DNA from: CABRXV01 sp900754955
Lineage (GTDB): Bacteria; Actinomycetota; Coriobacteriia; Coriobacteriales; Eggerthellaceae
Direction of reading: 5' to 3'
DNA: 27,287 nucleotides
Assembly (NCBI GenBank): GCA_902475005.1
Contig: CABRXV010000020.1
Coordinates: 1 to 27,287 of the forward strand
This document shows positions 15,299-23,061 of the stretch, piece by piece. The first letter of the stretch is position 1; each line of letters opens with the position of its first letter. The translations under genes and the position numbers were made by a program. Under the pieces are notes generated by a model. It was not told the origin of the DNA. It ran no database searches and saw nothing but the letters and a program-made list of their open reading frames with translations.

Positions 15299-18010
15299 AT
15301 GGTTGAGCAGCGAGGCGCAGGACGCGTAACGCTCGTGTATCCGAACATGAGGCGCGCGCTTTCCGCTCAGCGTGCGCATGCCCGCAGCGGCGGTGCTGCG
15401 CTCGGAGTGGCACATACGGCGCCCTTCGCGCTCGTCGCCGATCTGTGGGGCGTGTGGGGCGACGGCCGTGTACTTGTGAACGCACAGGAACGCGTGCTTA
15501 CCGTGCGCGCGCTTCTCGAAGACCACCAGGTGTTCGCGCCGACGCTCGGTACGGCGCGGCTGCTCGCCCGCTTTTTCGCGCGCACGACGGGCCTGCTGCC
15601 GCAACCCGCGCCGAACATCGCTGACGACCCGCGCGATGCGCTCGCTCCCGCGGAAGCGGCGGTGCTTGATCTTGCGGAGGTCTATCGCGCGCGTTTGGAC
15701 GCAGCGGGGCGCGTGGAAGCGTCTGAGGCGGCGCTGCTCCTTTCCGATGTCGTTCCCGCAAGCGCGGTGGGGCGCATGGAGCTTGCTGAGCCCGCAACGC
15801 TGTCGCCCGCGTTTCGCCTGCTGTTCGAGCGTCTCGGATGCGCGGGGCTTGATGCGTCGCCCGCACGCGTTGAGCCGCTGCCCGATGGCGTCACGTGCGG
15901 TCTGCTGCTTCCCGCGGGTGCGACGGCGGCGACACCGATGATCGAGGAGGAGCTGAGTGCGTTCCTCGCGGGTGGCGAGGCGGCCCCGCACGGCACGCCG
16001 CGCACGGCTGTGGTGCTCGCTCCCGATCCGCTTGCGCTTTTTGCGACACTTGCTCCCGAGCTGGAGGCGCGCGGCGTGACGTGCGGTGTGCGCGGCGCGC
16101 TGCCGTTCGCGCGCACGCAGCTGGGACGCGCCCTTGCGGCTGCGCGCAAGCTCGTGGAAGGCGATGCCCACTGGCTCGATGCGGCAACCGATTTCGCCTA
16201 CACGCGCTACGCCGGCCTGCATCCGACGGCGGCCGAGGCGCTCAACAAGCGGCTTCGCGCCGATCGGCTGCTCACGTGCGATGACGCACGCGAGCTCCTG
16301 CGCGGGCAGTCGGATGCCTTTGCGCTATTCGAGCGTCTTGCAGGTGGCGCATCGGGGGCGGAGCTGGCATCGGATGCGCTCGCAGCACTTTCGCCCGCAA
16401 TCGAGGGCATGCCCGCTCAGCTGCGCTTCGTCGAAAGCGCGGCGGCAACCGTACTCGCCGACTGGTACGCGGCGGCGCGTGCGACGGGATCTGCCGATGC
16501 GGATGCGGCTGAAGCGGCAGCGGCGTCTTCGGTGCAGGTGTCTCTCGACACGGGCGACGCCGGTACGCCTCCCCAGGTACTCTTCGCCCCGCTGTCCGAC
16601 ATGGGCGTGCTCGGCGCAGACAGCTTCGACCTCGTGTTGATCGCCGACGTGTCGGACGGTGCCCTCAGCGCGGCATCGCCCCGCACGGCGCTTGACGCGC
16701 TTGCCGAGAAGCTCGGGCTTCCCGAGGAGCGCCCGCGGCTCGACGAGCTGCGTCAGGCCTTCGCAGCGGCGGAGAGCGCGGCGCGCATGCGGTTCACGTG
16801 CGTCTTTCCGTTGCGCACCGAGGCGCAGGAGGAGGCGTACCCGTCGTTTCTGCTCGAGGAGCTTGCGGCGGTGCTTACGCCTGCGCTTGCCGAGGAGGAT
16901 GTCGAGGCCGATCCCGAGGAGACGCAGCTTGAGGCGCTCATGCGCCGCATCGGCCGTTCCTTCGGCGAGGAGCACCTCGTGGAGGGGCTCGGCAGCTGCT
17001 TTGAGGCGCCGTGCAACGCGACGCGCCTGCCGGTCCCGCAGCGCGGCGTGCTCTCGTCGCTTTCGCTCGGTTCGTTCGTGCGTACGGTGAGCGAGGGGGG
17101 TCGGGCGGTTCCCGTTCTGTCGCCGTCGGCCATCGAGGCGTATCTCGGTTGCCCCTACCGTTGGTTCGTGGAGCGGCGCATCGGGCTTGCCGAGCTCGAC
17201 GAGGAGTTCGGCCCGCGCGAGTTCGGCTCGTTCGCCCACGAGGCGTTCGCAGCGTTCTTCGATGCGCTTGCCACGCGTGGCATAGCGAGTCTCGACGCCG
17301 CGACGTGGGATGCGACGGCTCCGCTGTTCGACGAGGTGTTCGACGAGGTGCTCGCTGCTCAGCGCGAGCGCGTCGGCAATCGTCTCGCCCCCGCGACGGG
17401 AGCCGAGCGTCTCGAGGTCGAGGCGCTGCGCGAGCAGCTGCGCGCGTCGCTCGCACGGCAGGCGCAGCTGCCGGCGGGTTTTGCGGTGCGAGCGCATGAG
17501 GTGCCCATCGTGCCCGACGACGGCATCGATTACGCGGGTGCGCGCCTCAACGGCCGCGCCGACCGCGTCGACGTGGATGAGGAAGCCAAGCGCTTCGTCG
17601 TGCTCGACTATAAGGGGAAGACTGCGGGGCATGCGGCGGGTTTCGCGGAAGACGACGATCCCGATGCGCTCGCGCTTCCTCCCAAGGTGCAGGCGCTCAT
17701 CTACGCGCAGGCGCTCCGCGCGCGATTCGACGACTACGCGTGTGCGGGCGCGCTCTACCTCGGCTACCGTGCGAAGACGGATGGCGATTTCGCGGCAGGT
17801 TCGTTCGATCCCGCCGCCTACGATGTCGATGCTTTCACGAAGAAATCATCGCGCGTCGAGATGAACTTCGATCGTTTCCTCGATGCGGTGGAGGAGGCGA
17901 TCAGGCCGTCGGTCGAGGCTCTCATGCGCGGCGAGATCGCGCCCGCGCCCGCCTCAAAGCAGGCCTGCGCCTACTGTGTCGTTCCGTGTTGCGAAAGGAG
18001 AAGCCGATGA
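15299..18010 (+). CDS. addB: AddB, nuclease/inactive-helicase subunit of AddAB
   Basis: This 903-residue subunit of the AddAB helicase-nuclease resects double-strand breaks for RecA recombination. The N-terminus ('VTLVYPN') lacks a Walker A, as expected for the AddB-type degenerate helicase region. The C-terminus carries a RecB-type PD-(D/E)XK nuclease: 'GRADRVDVDE' near residue 751 and 'VLDYKGK' near 770. Cysteines for an Fe-S cluster flank it: Cys618 ('LGCPYRWFVERR') and Cys890, 893 and 897/898 ('CAYCVVPCC'), the AddB arrangement. ATG at 15299 is preferred over 15272 because GGAGAGGAG lies just upstream of it. Its stop overlaps addA (ATGA). Similarity to other AddB proteins is low in the N-terminal half, which is usual. 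Confidence 0.88.
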   Translation: MVEQRGAGRVTLVYPNMRRALSAQRAHARSGGAALGVAHTAPFALVADLWGVWGDGRVLVNAQERVLTVRALLEDHQVFAPTLGTARLLARFFARTTGLLPQPAPNIADDPRDALAPAEAAVLDLAEVYRARLDAAGRVEASEAALLLSDVVPASAVGRMELAEPATLSPAFRLLFERLGCAGLDASPARVEPLPDGVTCGLLLPAGATAATPMIEEELSAFLAGGEAAPHGTPRTAVVLAPDPLALFATLAPELEARGVTCGVRGALPFARTQLGRALAAARKLVEGDAHWLDAATDFAYTRYAGLHPTAAEALNKRLRADRLLTCDDARELLRGQSDAFALFERLAGGASGAELASDALAALSPAIEGMPAQLRFVESAAATVLADWYAAARATGSADADAAEAAAASSVQVSLDTGDAGTPPQVLFAPLSDMGVLGADSFDLVLIADVSDGALSAASPRTALDALAEKLGLPEERPRLDELRQAFAAAESAARMRFTCVFPLRTEAQEEAYPSFLLEELAAVLTPALAEEDVEADPEETQLEALMRRIGRSFGEEHLVEGLGSCFEAPCNATRLPVPQRGVLSSLSLGSFVRTVSEGGRAVPVLSPSAIEAYLGCPYRWFVERRIGLAELDEEFGPREFGSFAHEAFAAFFDALATRGIASLDAATWDATAPLFDEVFDEVLAAQRERVGNRLAPATGAERLEVEALREQLRASLARQAQLPAGFAVRAHEVPIVPDDGIDYAGARLNGRADRVDVDEEAKRFVVLDYKGKTAGHAAGFAEDDDPDALALPPKVQALIYAQALRARFDDYACAGALYLGYRAKTDGDFAAGSFDPAAYDVDAFTKKSSRVEMNFDRFLDAVEEAIRPSVEALMRGEIAPAPASKQACAYCVVPCCERRSR

Positions 18011-21000
18011 ACCTCGACCGCTGCACACCTGGTCAGCTCGAGATCATCACCACGCTCGACGCGCCGCTCATGGTGGCGGCGGGTGCGGGCTCGGGCAAGA
18101 CCTTCACGCTCACGCAGCGCATCGTGAATGCGCTGTGCACAGGCGCGCTCACGTCAATCGGCGAGGTGCTTGCCATCACGTTCACTAAAAAGGCTGCGGC
18201 TGAATTGCGCTCGCGCATCAAGGCCCAGCTGCTGAGCGAAGGGCTTGCTGACGAGGCGCTGGCGGTAGACGATGCCTGGATCACCACCATCCATCAGATG
18301 GCGTCGCGCATGCTGCGGGAAAACGCCCTCGAGCTCGGCGTCGATCCCACCTTCGAGGTCATCTCGGATTCCCTCGCCGATGAGCTGCGCGACGAGGCGA
18401 TCGAGCGGGTGATCAAGCACGCGAAAGACGGTGGCGACCGCGCTCTGCAGGATCTTCTCGCATCGGGCCCGCTGACGGCGACGGGGTTCGGCGCCGAGGG
18501 CACGGTCGATCGTGCGCGCAGGCTGCTCGCGCGCATCGAAGCGATGCCAGCGGGGTTCGACGGCGTTGTGCTCGCGCAGCCGTGCGAGACGCCGGGTGAT
18601 CTGATGCGCGCGCTGTTCGAGCCCGCACTCGAATTTCGCATGATCGCCGAAACGTGGAAGAAGCCCACCAAGACCGAACAGGCGGTCGTCGACGAGCTTG
18701 CCTCGGCGATCGAGGCCGCCGAGGCGTGGCTGCTCTCCCCGGCGAGCGCCGTGCCGTTCGGCGACGACTCCTTCGACGCCGATGCGTTCCGGGCGGCCTT
18801 CTACGCGTTCCCGCCGACGACTCCCCAGTTCCATGCGAAGAAGGACGACGCCTCGTTCTTCGAGCAGTGGCGCAGCACCTACGCGCGCCTGTCAGCCGAG
18901 GTGGAGGCGTGCATTGCCGCGCGCGACGCCGATGCGCTCGTGCGCCTCGCGCGCATGGTGGCTGAGGAGACGGCGTCCCTCAAGGGCCCGTCGCGCCTTG
19001 ACAAGGGCGATCTGCTCACGCTCTGCGCCCGCGCCCTGAAGGAGCGGCCTGCGCTTGCCGCACGTTACCGCGACCGCTTCAAGCTCATCATGATCGACGA
19101 GTTCCAGGACACCGACAAGCTTCAGGTGGCACTCGTCAGCGCGATCGCTCAGCCAGGGCTTTCGAACGTGTGCACGGTGGGTGATGCCCAGCAGAGTATC
19201 TATCGCTTCCGCGGCGCCGATGTGAACGTGTTCTTCGAGTATCGCGACGCCCTGCGCGCGCAGGGCGATCGCGCTCGGTTCGTCAGCCTCCCCGACAACT
19301 TCCGCAGCCACCGCGACGTGCTCGCCGTGGTCGATGCGATCTTCTCGCAGCAGCGCGTCTTCGGCGGCGAGTTCCTCCATCTCGAGCCGCGTGCGAAGCT
19401 CAACGATGAGCCCGATCCCGTCTGCGACGGGTTCCCGCGCATTGCGTTCGACTTCGTGCACTGCAAGCAGTCGACACCTCGCACGCAGGGCGTGGCGAAG
19501 GGGGATGCCGTGCGCGTGGCTGCGCGTCATGTCGCGCAGCACTTCGCCGAGCTCAAGGAGCGCGGTGCGCGAGCGGGGGATATGGCGCTGCTGCTTGGCG
19601 GCATGACGAACGCGGACGTCTACGTGCGGGCGCTGCGCGAAGCGGGGCTCGAGAGCGTCGTCACAGGCGGGTCGGTGTTCTCGACGTCGGCCGAGGCGCA
19701 GCTCGTCGCGTGCCTGCTGCGCGTCGCGGTGAACCGCGCCGACGAGGAGGCGCTCTACACGGTGCTCGTCTCGCCGTTGTTTGCGCTGTCTGATGACGCG
19801 CTGCTCGCGCTCGCTTCTCAGCAGGGAAGCGACGGCGCGGTGCACCGCCGCCCGCTTTCGGCATGCTTCATCGACGACCGCCCGCTCGGCGTTGCGGGTC
19901 TCGCTCCCGCCGACGAGGAGGCGATTGAACTCGCGCGCGCCGCGCTGAGTTCGTTTGTGACCGCTGCGCGCGGTGCGTCGGCGTCTGAGGCGTTGCGTCG
20001 TTTGCTGGTCGACGCGGGGCTGCTCGACCGCCTCGAGGATGCGGGCGTCGACGGGTTCGCCCAAGCGGGCAACTACGCTAAGGCGCTCGCGCTCGTGCGC
20101 TCGTTCGAGTGCGACGCGGCTGGCATCGCCTCGGTTGCGACAGCTTTCGCCGAGCATCTGCGCACGGCGAAGGAGGCTCCTGGATCGCTTGCCACGGTGT
20201 CGTCCGACTTCGTGCGCATCATGACGGTGCATGCCTCGAAGGGGCTCGAGTTCCCCCATGTGGCCATCGCCGATCTGCGCGATGGTACCGCGCGCCGCGA
20301 TGCGCTGCTCGTCGAGAATCTCGGCGAGCGCACGTTTGTGGCGTTCGGCGCAGCGGATACGGGCGCCTACGAGAAGAAGATCGCCAAGCTGCGCGGATTC
20401 GGCGCGTTTGAAGAGGAAGTTCCCGCAATCGAGGATGCGCACACGCCGGGTGAGCTCTACGCGGCGCTCGATGCGCATATGCGCGGACAGACGCTGTCCG
20501 AGGCGCAGCGCCTGTTCTACGTGGCGTTGACGCGGGCGAGCAAGACGCTTCTCGTAAGCTGGTGCACGACGATCGATCCTGCGAGGGAGTACGAGGGAGC
20601 GGGCATCTATCGCGACGCGTACGAGGCGCTGCAGTGGGACGTGTCGTCGAAGAAGACGGTGTCGCAGTGCCCCTACGGCGGCACGCTGCCCGCGCGCGTG
20701 TCGCTCGTGCACCTGCAGACGCCTGACGATCTCGCCGAGGAACTTGCCGCATCGTGCGCCGCCGAGAGCGCGTCGGCATGCGGAGACGCAGCGCCGACGA
20801 CGCCAGGAGCGGCAGACGCGCCTGCGCCCGCCGTCTTCGTTGTACCGCAGCGTGAGAGGCCGTCTCTGCCGTATGCGTCGCCGCGATCGTTCGGTCGCGA
20901 GGACGTGCGGTCGTACTCTTCGCTCGACCATGGTACGGCCGAACCGACGCGTGCCTGTGTCGCACCTGCTGCACCTGGAGCCGACGCCGGCTTCGACGAT

Positions 21001-21678
21001 GAGGCGTCCGATCCCCAGGCGCGGGCGCTGCGTCCCGACGAGGGCGATGCCACGGCGCTCGGCACGGCGTTCCATCATCTCGCGCAACGTGCCATCTGCG
21101 CGCTCGCCGACCAACGCGGGGCGACGGAAGCGGGTGCCGCTGGTGAGCGCGCCGCCGCCGCTACTGCTGCAGACGACACTCTGGCCTGCCCCGGCGCCGA
21201 GGCCGTCGCACATCAGGTTGCCTCGTGCGCCCTCACGCCCGATCAGGAAGCTCGCCTGCAGCGCGCGCTCACGCGCTGGTTCGGAAGCGCCGAGGCGGCG
21301 GCGTTCGCGCGCCACGCTCACCTCGATGCCGAGGTGCCCTTCATGACGGCGCTCGAATCCGACGATGGTACGGTGTATCTCGAGGGCGAGATCGACGGTC
21401 TTGCATTCGACGACGACACATGCGCCTTCCTTATCGACTACAAGACGGGCGGTACCGCGGACGAGACGGATGACGAGCTGCATCGCAAGCACCTGCAGCA
21501 AGCTCAGTGCTACGCTTACGCGCTCATGCGCGAGGGCTTCTCGGCGGTCGAGGCGTCCTTCGTGCGCGTCGAGCAGGCCGATCCCACACAGACTGATCAG
21601 CCCCAGGTAGTGCGCTACCGCTTTACGCGGGACGACGTTCCCGCCCTCGCGCGCGCCATCCTCGCGGCGTGGAGCTAG
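18007..21678 (+). CDS. addA: AddA, UvrD-like helicase/nuclease subunit of AddAB
   Basis: This 1,223-residue 3'-5' helicase with nuclease domain is the motor of AddAB. The SF1 motifs appear in order: 'AAGAGSGKTFT' (~23-33), 'TFTKKAAAELRSRI', 'IMIDEFQDTD' (~361), 'VGDAQQSIYRFRGAD' (~392), 'LPDNFRSH' (~429), 'VHASKGLEF' (~741) and 'FYVALTRASK' (~837). The C-terminus has the PD-(D/E)XK nuclease 'GEIDGL...LIDYKTGG' (~1127-1149), preceded by 'ALGTAFHHLAQRA'. An Ala/Pro-rich linker (~915-1000) separates helicase and nuclease. The true start is ATG at 18007 with AAGGAGAAG upstream; longer in-frame extensions overlap addB and are discounted. It is coupled to addB by the 4-nt overlap. Confidence 0.95.
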   Translation: MNLDRCTPGQLEIITTLDAPLMVAAGAGSGKTFTLTQRIVNALCTGALTSIGEVLAITFTKKAAAELRSRIKAQLLSEGLADEALAVDDAWITTIHQMASRMLRENALELGVDPTFEVISDSLADELRDEAIERVIKHAKDGGDRALQDLLASGPLTATGFGAEGTVDRARRLLARIEAMPAGFDGVVLAQPCETPGDLMRALFEPALEFRMIAETWKKPTKTEQAVVDELASAIEAAEAWLLSPASAVPFGDDSFDADAFRAAFYAFPPTTPQFHAKKDDASFFEQWRSTYARLSAEVEACIAARDADALVRLARMVAEETASLKGPSRLDKGDLLTLCARALKERPALAARYRDRFKLIMIDEFQDTDKLQVALVSAIAQPGLSNVCTVGDAQQSIYRFRGADVNVFFEYRDALRAQGDRARFVSLPDNFRSHRDVLAVVDAIFSQQRVFGGEFLHLEPRAKLNDEPDPVCDGFPRIAFDFVHCKQSTPRTQGVAKGDAVRVAARHVAQHFAELKERGARAGDMALLLGGMTNADVYVRALREAGLESVVTGGSVFSTSAEAQLVACLLRVAVNRADEEALYTVLVSPLFALSDDALLALASQQGSDGAVHRRPLSACFIDDRPLGVAGLAPADEEAIELARAALSSFVTAARGASASEALRRLLVDAGLLDRLEDAGVDGFAQAGNYAKALALVRSFECDAAGIASVATAFAEHLRTAKEAPGSLATVSSDFVRIMTVHASKGLEFPHVAIADLRDGTARRDALLVENLGERTFVAFGAADTGAYEKKIAKLRGFGAFEEEVPAIEDAHTPGELYAALDAHMRGQTLSEAQRLFYVALTRASKTLLVSWCTTIDPAREYEGAGIYRDAYEALQWDVSSKKTVSQCPYGGTLPARVSLVHLQTPDDLAEELAASCAAESASACGDAAPTTPGAADAPAPAVFVVPQRERPSLPYASPRSFGREDVRSYSSLDHGTAEPTRACVAPAAPGADAGFDDEASDPQARALRPDEGDATALGTAFHHLAQRAICALADQRGATEAGAAGERAAAATAADDTLACPGAEAVAHQVASCALTPDQEARLQRALTRWFGSAEAAAFARHAHLDAEVPFMTALESDDGTVYLEGEIDGLAFDDDTCAFLIDYKTGGTADETDDELHRKHLQQAQCYAYALMREGFSAVEASFVRVEQADPTQTDQPQVVRYRFTRDDVPALARAILAAWS

Positions 21679-21679
21679 C

Positions 21680-21704
21680 CGCCCAGCGTGAAGCGCGCTG
21701 GGCG
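21680..21704 (+). terminator. Hairpin after addA, possible terminator
   Basis: CGCCCAGCG (21680-21688) pairs perfectly with CGCTGGGCG (21696-21704) across a 7-nt loop, starting 2 nt after the addA stop. There is no T-tract, so intrinsic termination would be weak. It may instead protect the mRNA 3' end. Confidence 0.45.
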
Positions 21705-21791
21705 CACGCCGCGCATGCCATGTGCGTGCTACCATGACGGAAACGAGACAAGTGCCGCGCGCTTTGGCGGCGCGGCTCCAAGGAGGTTCCC

Positions 21792-22334
21792 ATGATCAAT
21801 ACAGCGCTTACATCGGCGGCGGCGAATCTGGCGCAGAAGGCCCACGCGGGACAGGTCGATCGCGCGGGCGAGCCCTACATCAACCACCCGCTCACCGTCG
21901 CCGAGAACATGGACACCGAAGAGGCGACGTGTGTCGCCCTTCTGCACGACGTTCTCGAAGACTCCGACTTCACCGCCGATGACCTGCGCGCCATCGGCAT
22001 GAGCGAGGAGGTGGTCGCCGCTGTCGAGCTGCTGACGCACGATCCGGCGGTCGACTACTTCGAGTACATCCTGCAGGTGCGCGAGAACCCGCTTGCGGCC
22101 AAGGTGAAGCACGCCGATCTCGAGCACAACGCCGATATGTCGCGCTACATCGCCGTCACCGCGATGGACCGTCGTCGCGAGTCGAAGTACCTCAAGGCGC
22201 TCGATCTGCTCGACGGCCGTGACGAGCTCTGCTTCGACGGCACGTTCGCGAGCCAGCATCCAGGCATGCTCGAGGCGCGCCGTCCCGCTGCGCCGCCTGC
22301 GCCCGAGCCGCCTGCGGCAGCGCCGCGCGGCTAG
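21792..22334 (+). CDS. HD-domain hydrolase, Mesh1/SpoT-hydrolase-like
   Basis: This 180-residue single-domain protein resembles the (p)ppGpp hydrolase domain of SpoT/Rel and stand-alone Mesh1 enzymes. Visible motifs are 'KAHAGQVDRAGEPYINHPLTVA' (His18, His32), 'LLHDVLEDSDF' (His52-Asp53) and 'VKHADLEHNADMS', which corresponds to the conserved K-x-A-D-x-x-x-N metal/substrate segment. No synthetase or TGS domain is present. The C-terminal ~20 residues are Ala/Pro-rich and probably disordered. The ATG at 21792 has a textbook AAGGAGG site. It is followed after 10 nt by an unrecognised gene, probably co-transcribed. Activity on ppGpp is inferred from family membership; other nucleotides are possible. 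Confidence 0.82.
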   Translation: MINTALTSAAANLAQKAHAGQVDRAGEPYINHPLTVAENMDTEEATCVALLHDVLEDSDFTADDLRAIGMSEEVVAAVELLTHDPAVDYFEYILQVRENPLAAKVKHADLEHNADMSRYIAVTAMDRRRESKYLKALDLLDGRDELCFDGTFASQHPGMLEARRPAAPPAPEPPAAAPRG

Positions 22335-22344
22335 GAGCCGCGCT

Positions 22345-23004
22345 GTGGCGAAGCTGTCAGAGGGAGATCCTGCTGCCGCATCCGTCGAGTCGTCTGCAGG
22401 CGTGCCGGACGCTTCCGCGCGCGTCGCGTTGCCGGCCACAGACCTGACGCCGTTCGACGCGGCGTTCAACGGCATGCTCGATCTGCTGCGCACGGAATAC
22501 AATGCGGGTTATTTCAACATCTACCGTCTGTTTCCCGTCGCCTCGCTCGTGCTCGGCGATCGGGTGCAGGTGGGCAACGCCTCGCGCTTCATCTACCATT
22601 TCGCGCGCAGCCAGGGCTACGATATTCCGCCGTACCCGCTTTCGAGCTCAGGGGAGATCCGCCAGTTCTTCGCCGACGAGGGCGTGGAGAACGTGCCAGC
22701 GTGGTACGCGAAGATCGGCGTGACCGACGAGGAGTACGCGCGTCTGCATGAGTACACGCTCGTGTCGGTGCGCGGTCGCCACTCCGATCGCACGGCGTTT
22801 CTCATCGACCTCTACCTGCGCAACTGGCCGCAGTTTGTGCCGCTTGCCGAGAGCGGAATCGACGCAGGCCTGCGCGGCGAAACGCTCGCACGCTTGCTCA
22901 GCGCCGTCATGGTCGCTGCTCTCGACGAGACGAGCACCGCCGCCGCAAATCCCGTGATCCGCATCGTGCGGTTCCCCGTGGAGGCGGGCGCTTCTGTGCG
23001 ATGA
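22345..23004 (+). CDS. Uncharacterised protein
   Basis: I do not recognise a family. The 219-residue soluble protein has an Ala/Ser-rich N-terminal ~30 residues, then a well-structured body with many aromatic residues: 'LLRTEYNAGYFNIYRLFPVASLVLGDRVQVGN', 'YHFARSQGYDIPPYPLSS', 'RHSDRTAFLIDLYLRNWPQFV'. No membrane helix, metal-binding cluster or catalytic motif stands out. The start is GTG at 22345 with AGGAG 7 nt upstream; it begins 10 nt after the HD hydrolase stop. An upstream in-frame extension overlaps the HD gene and is discounted. Co-transcription suggests a link to the HD hydrolase. Confidence 0.75.
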   Translation: MAKLSEGDPAAASVESSAGVPDASARVALPATDLTPFDAAFNGMLDLLRTEYNAGYFNIYRLFPVASLVLGDRVQVGNASRFIYHFARSQGYDIPPYPLSSSGEIRQFFADEGVENVPAWYAKIGVTDEEYARLHEYTLVSVRGRHSDRTAFLIDLYLRNWPQFVPLAESGIDAGLRGETLARLLSAVMVAALDETSTAAANPVIRIVRFPVEAGASVR

Positions 23005-23047
23005 GCGAAGAGCGCTCAGCGCGCCTGCGGGCGTGCTGCCGTCAGAC

Positions 23048-23053
23048 TATACT
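23048..23053 (+). promoter_or_regulatory. Candidate -10 element very close to the uvrC start
   Basis: TATACT (five of six -10 positions) ends 8 nt before the ATG at 23062. A transcript from it would begin at or almost at the start codon, giving a leaderless or near-leaderless mRNA, or it would favour the in-frame ATG at 23086. No clear -35 is present. Confidence 0.35.
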
Positions 23054-23061
23054 GGAAAGCT

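Noticed and set aside
14150..16222. 690-codon minus-strand open frame across the Sel1 gene and addB
   Set aside because: Arg/Ala/Pro-rich shadow that crosses an intergenic region, with no recognisable domain.
17740..18006. In-frame upstream extension of addA
   Set aside because: It lies wholly inside addB, and ATG 18007 has a good ribosome-binding site and the normal AddA N-terminus (TPGQLEIITTLDAPLMVAAGAGSGKT-type start).
18892..21735. 947-codon minus-strand open frame opposite addA
   Set aside because: Antisense shadow with an Arg/Leu/Glu/His-rich composition and no motifs; addA helicase and nuclease motifs lie on the plus strand.
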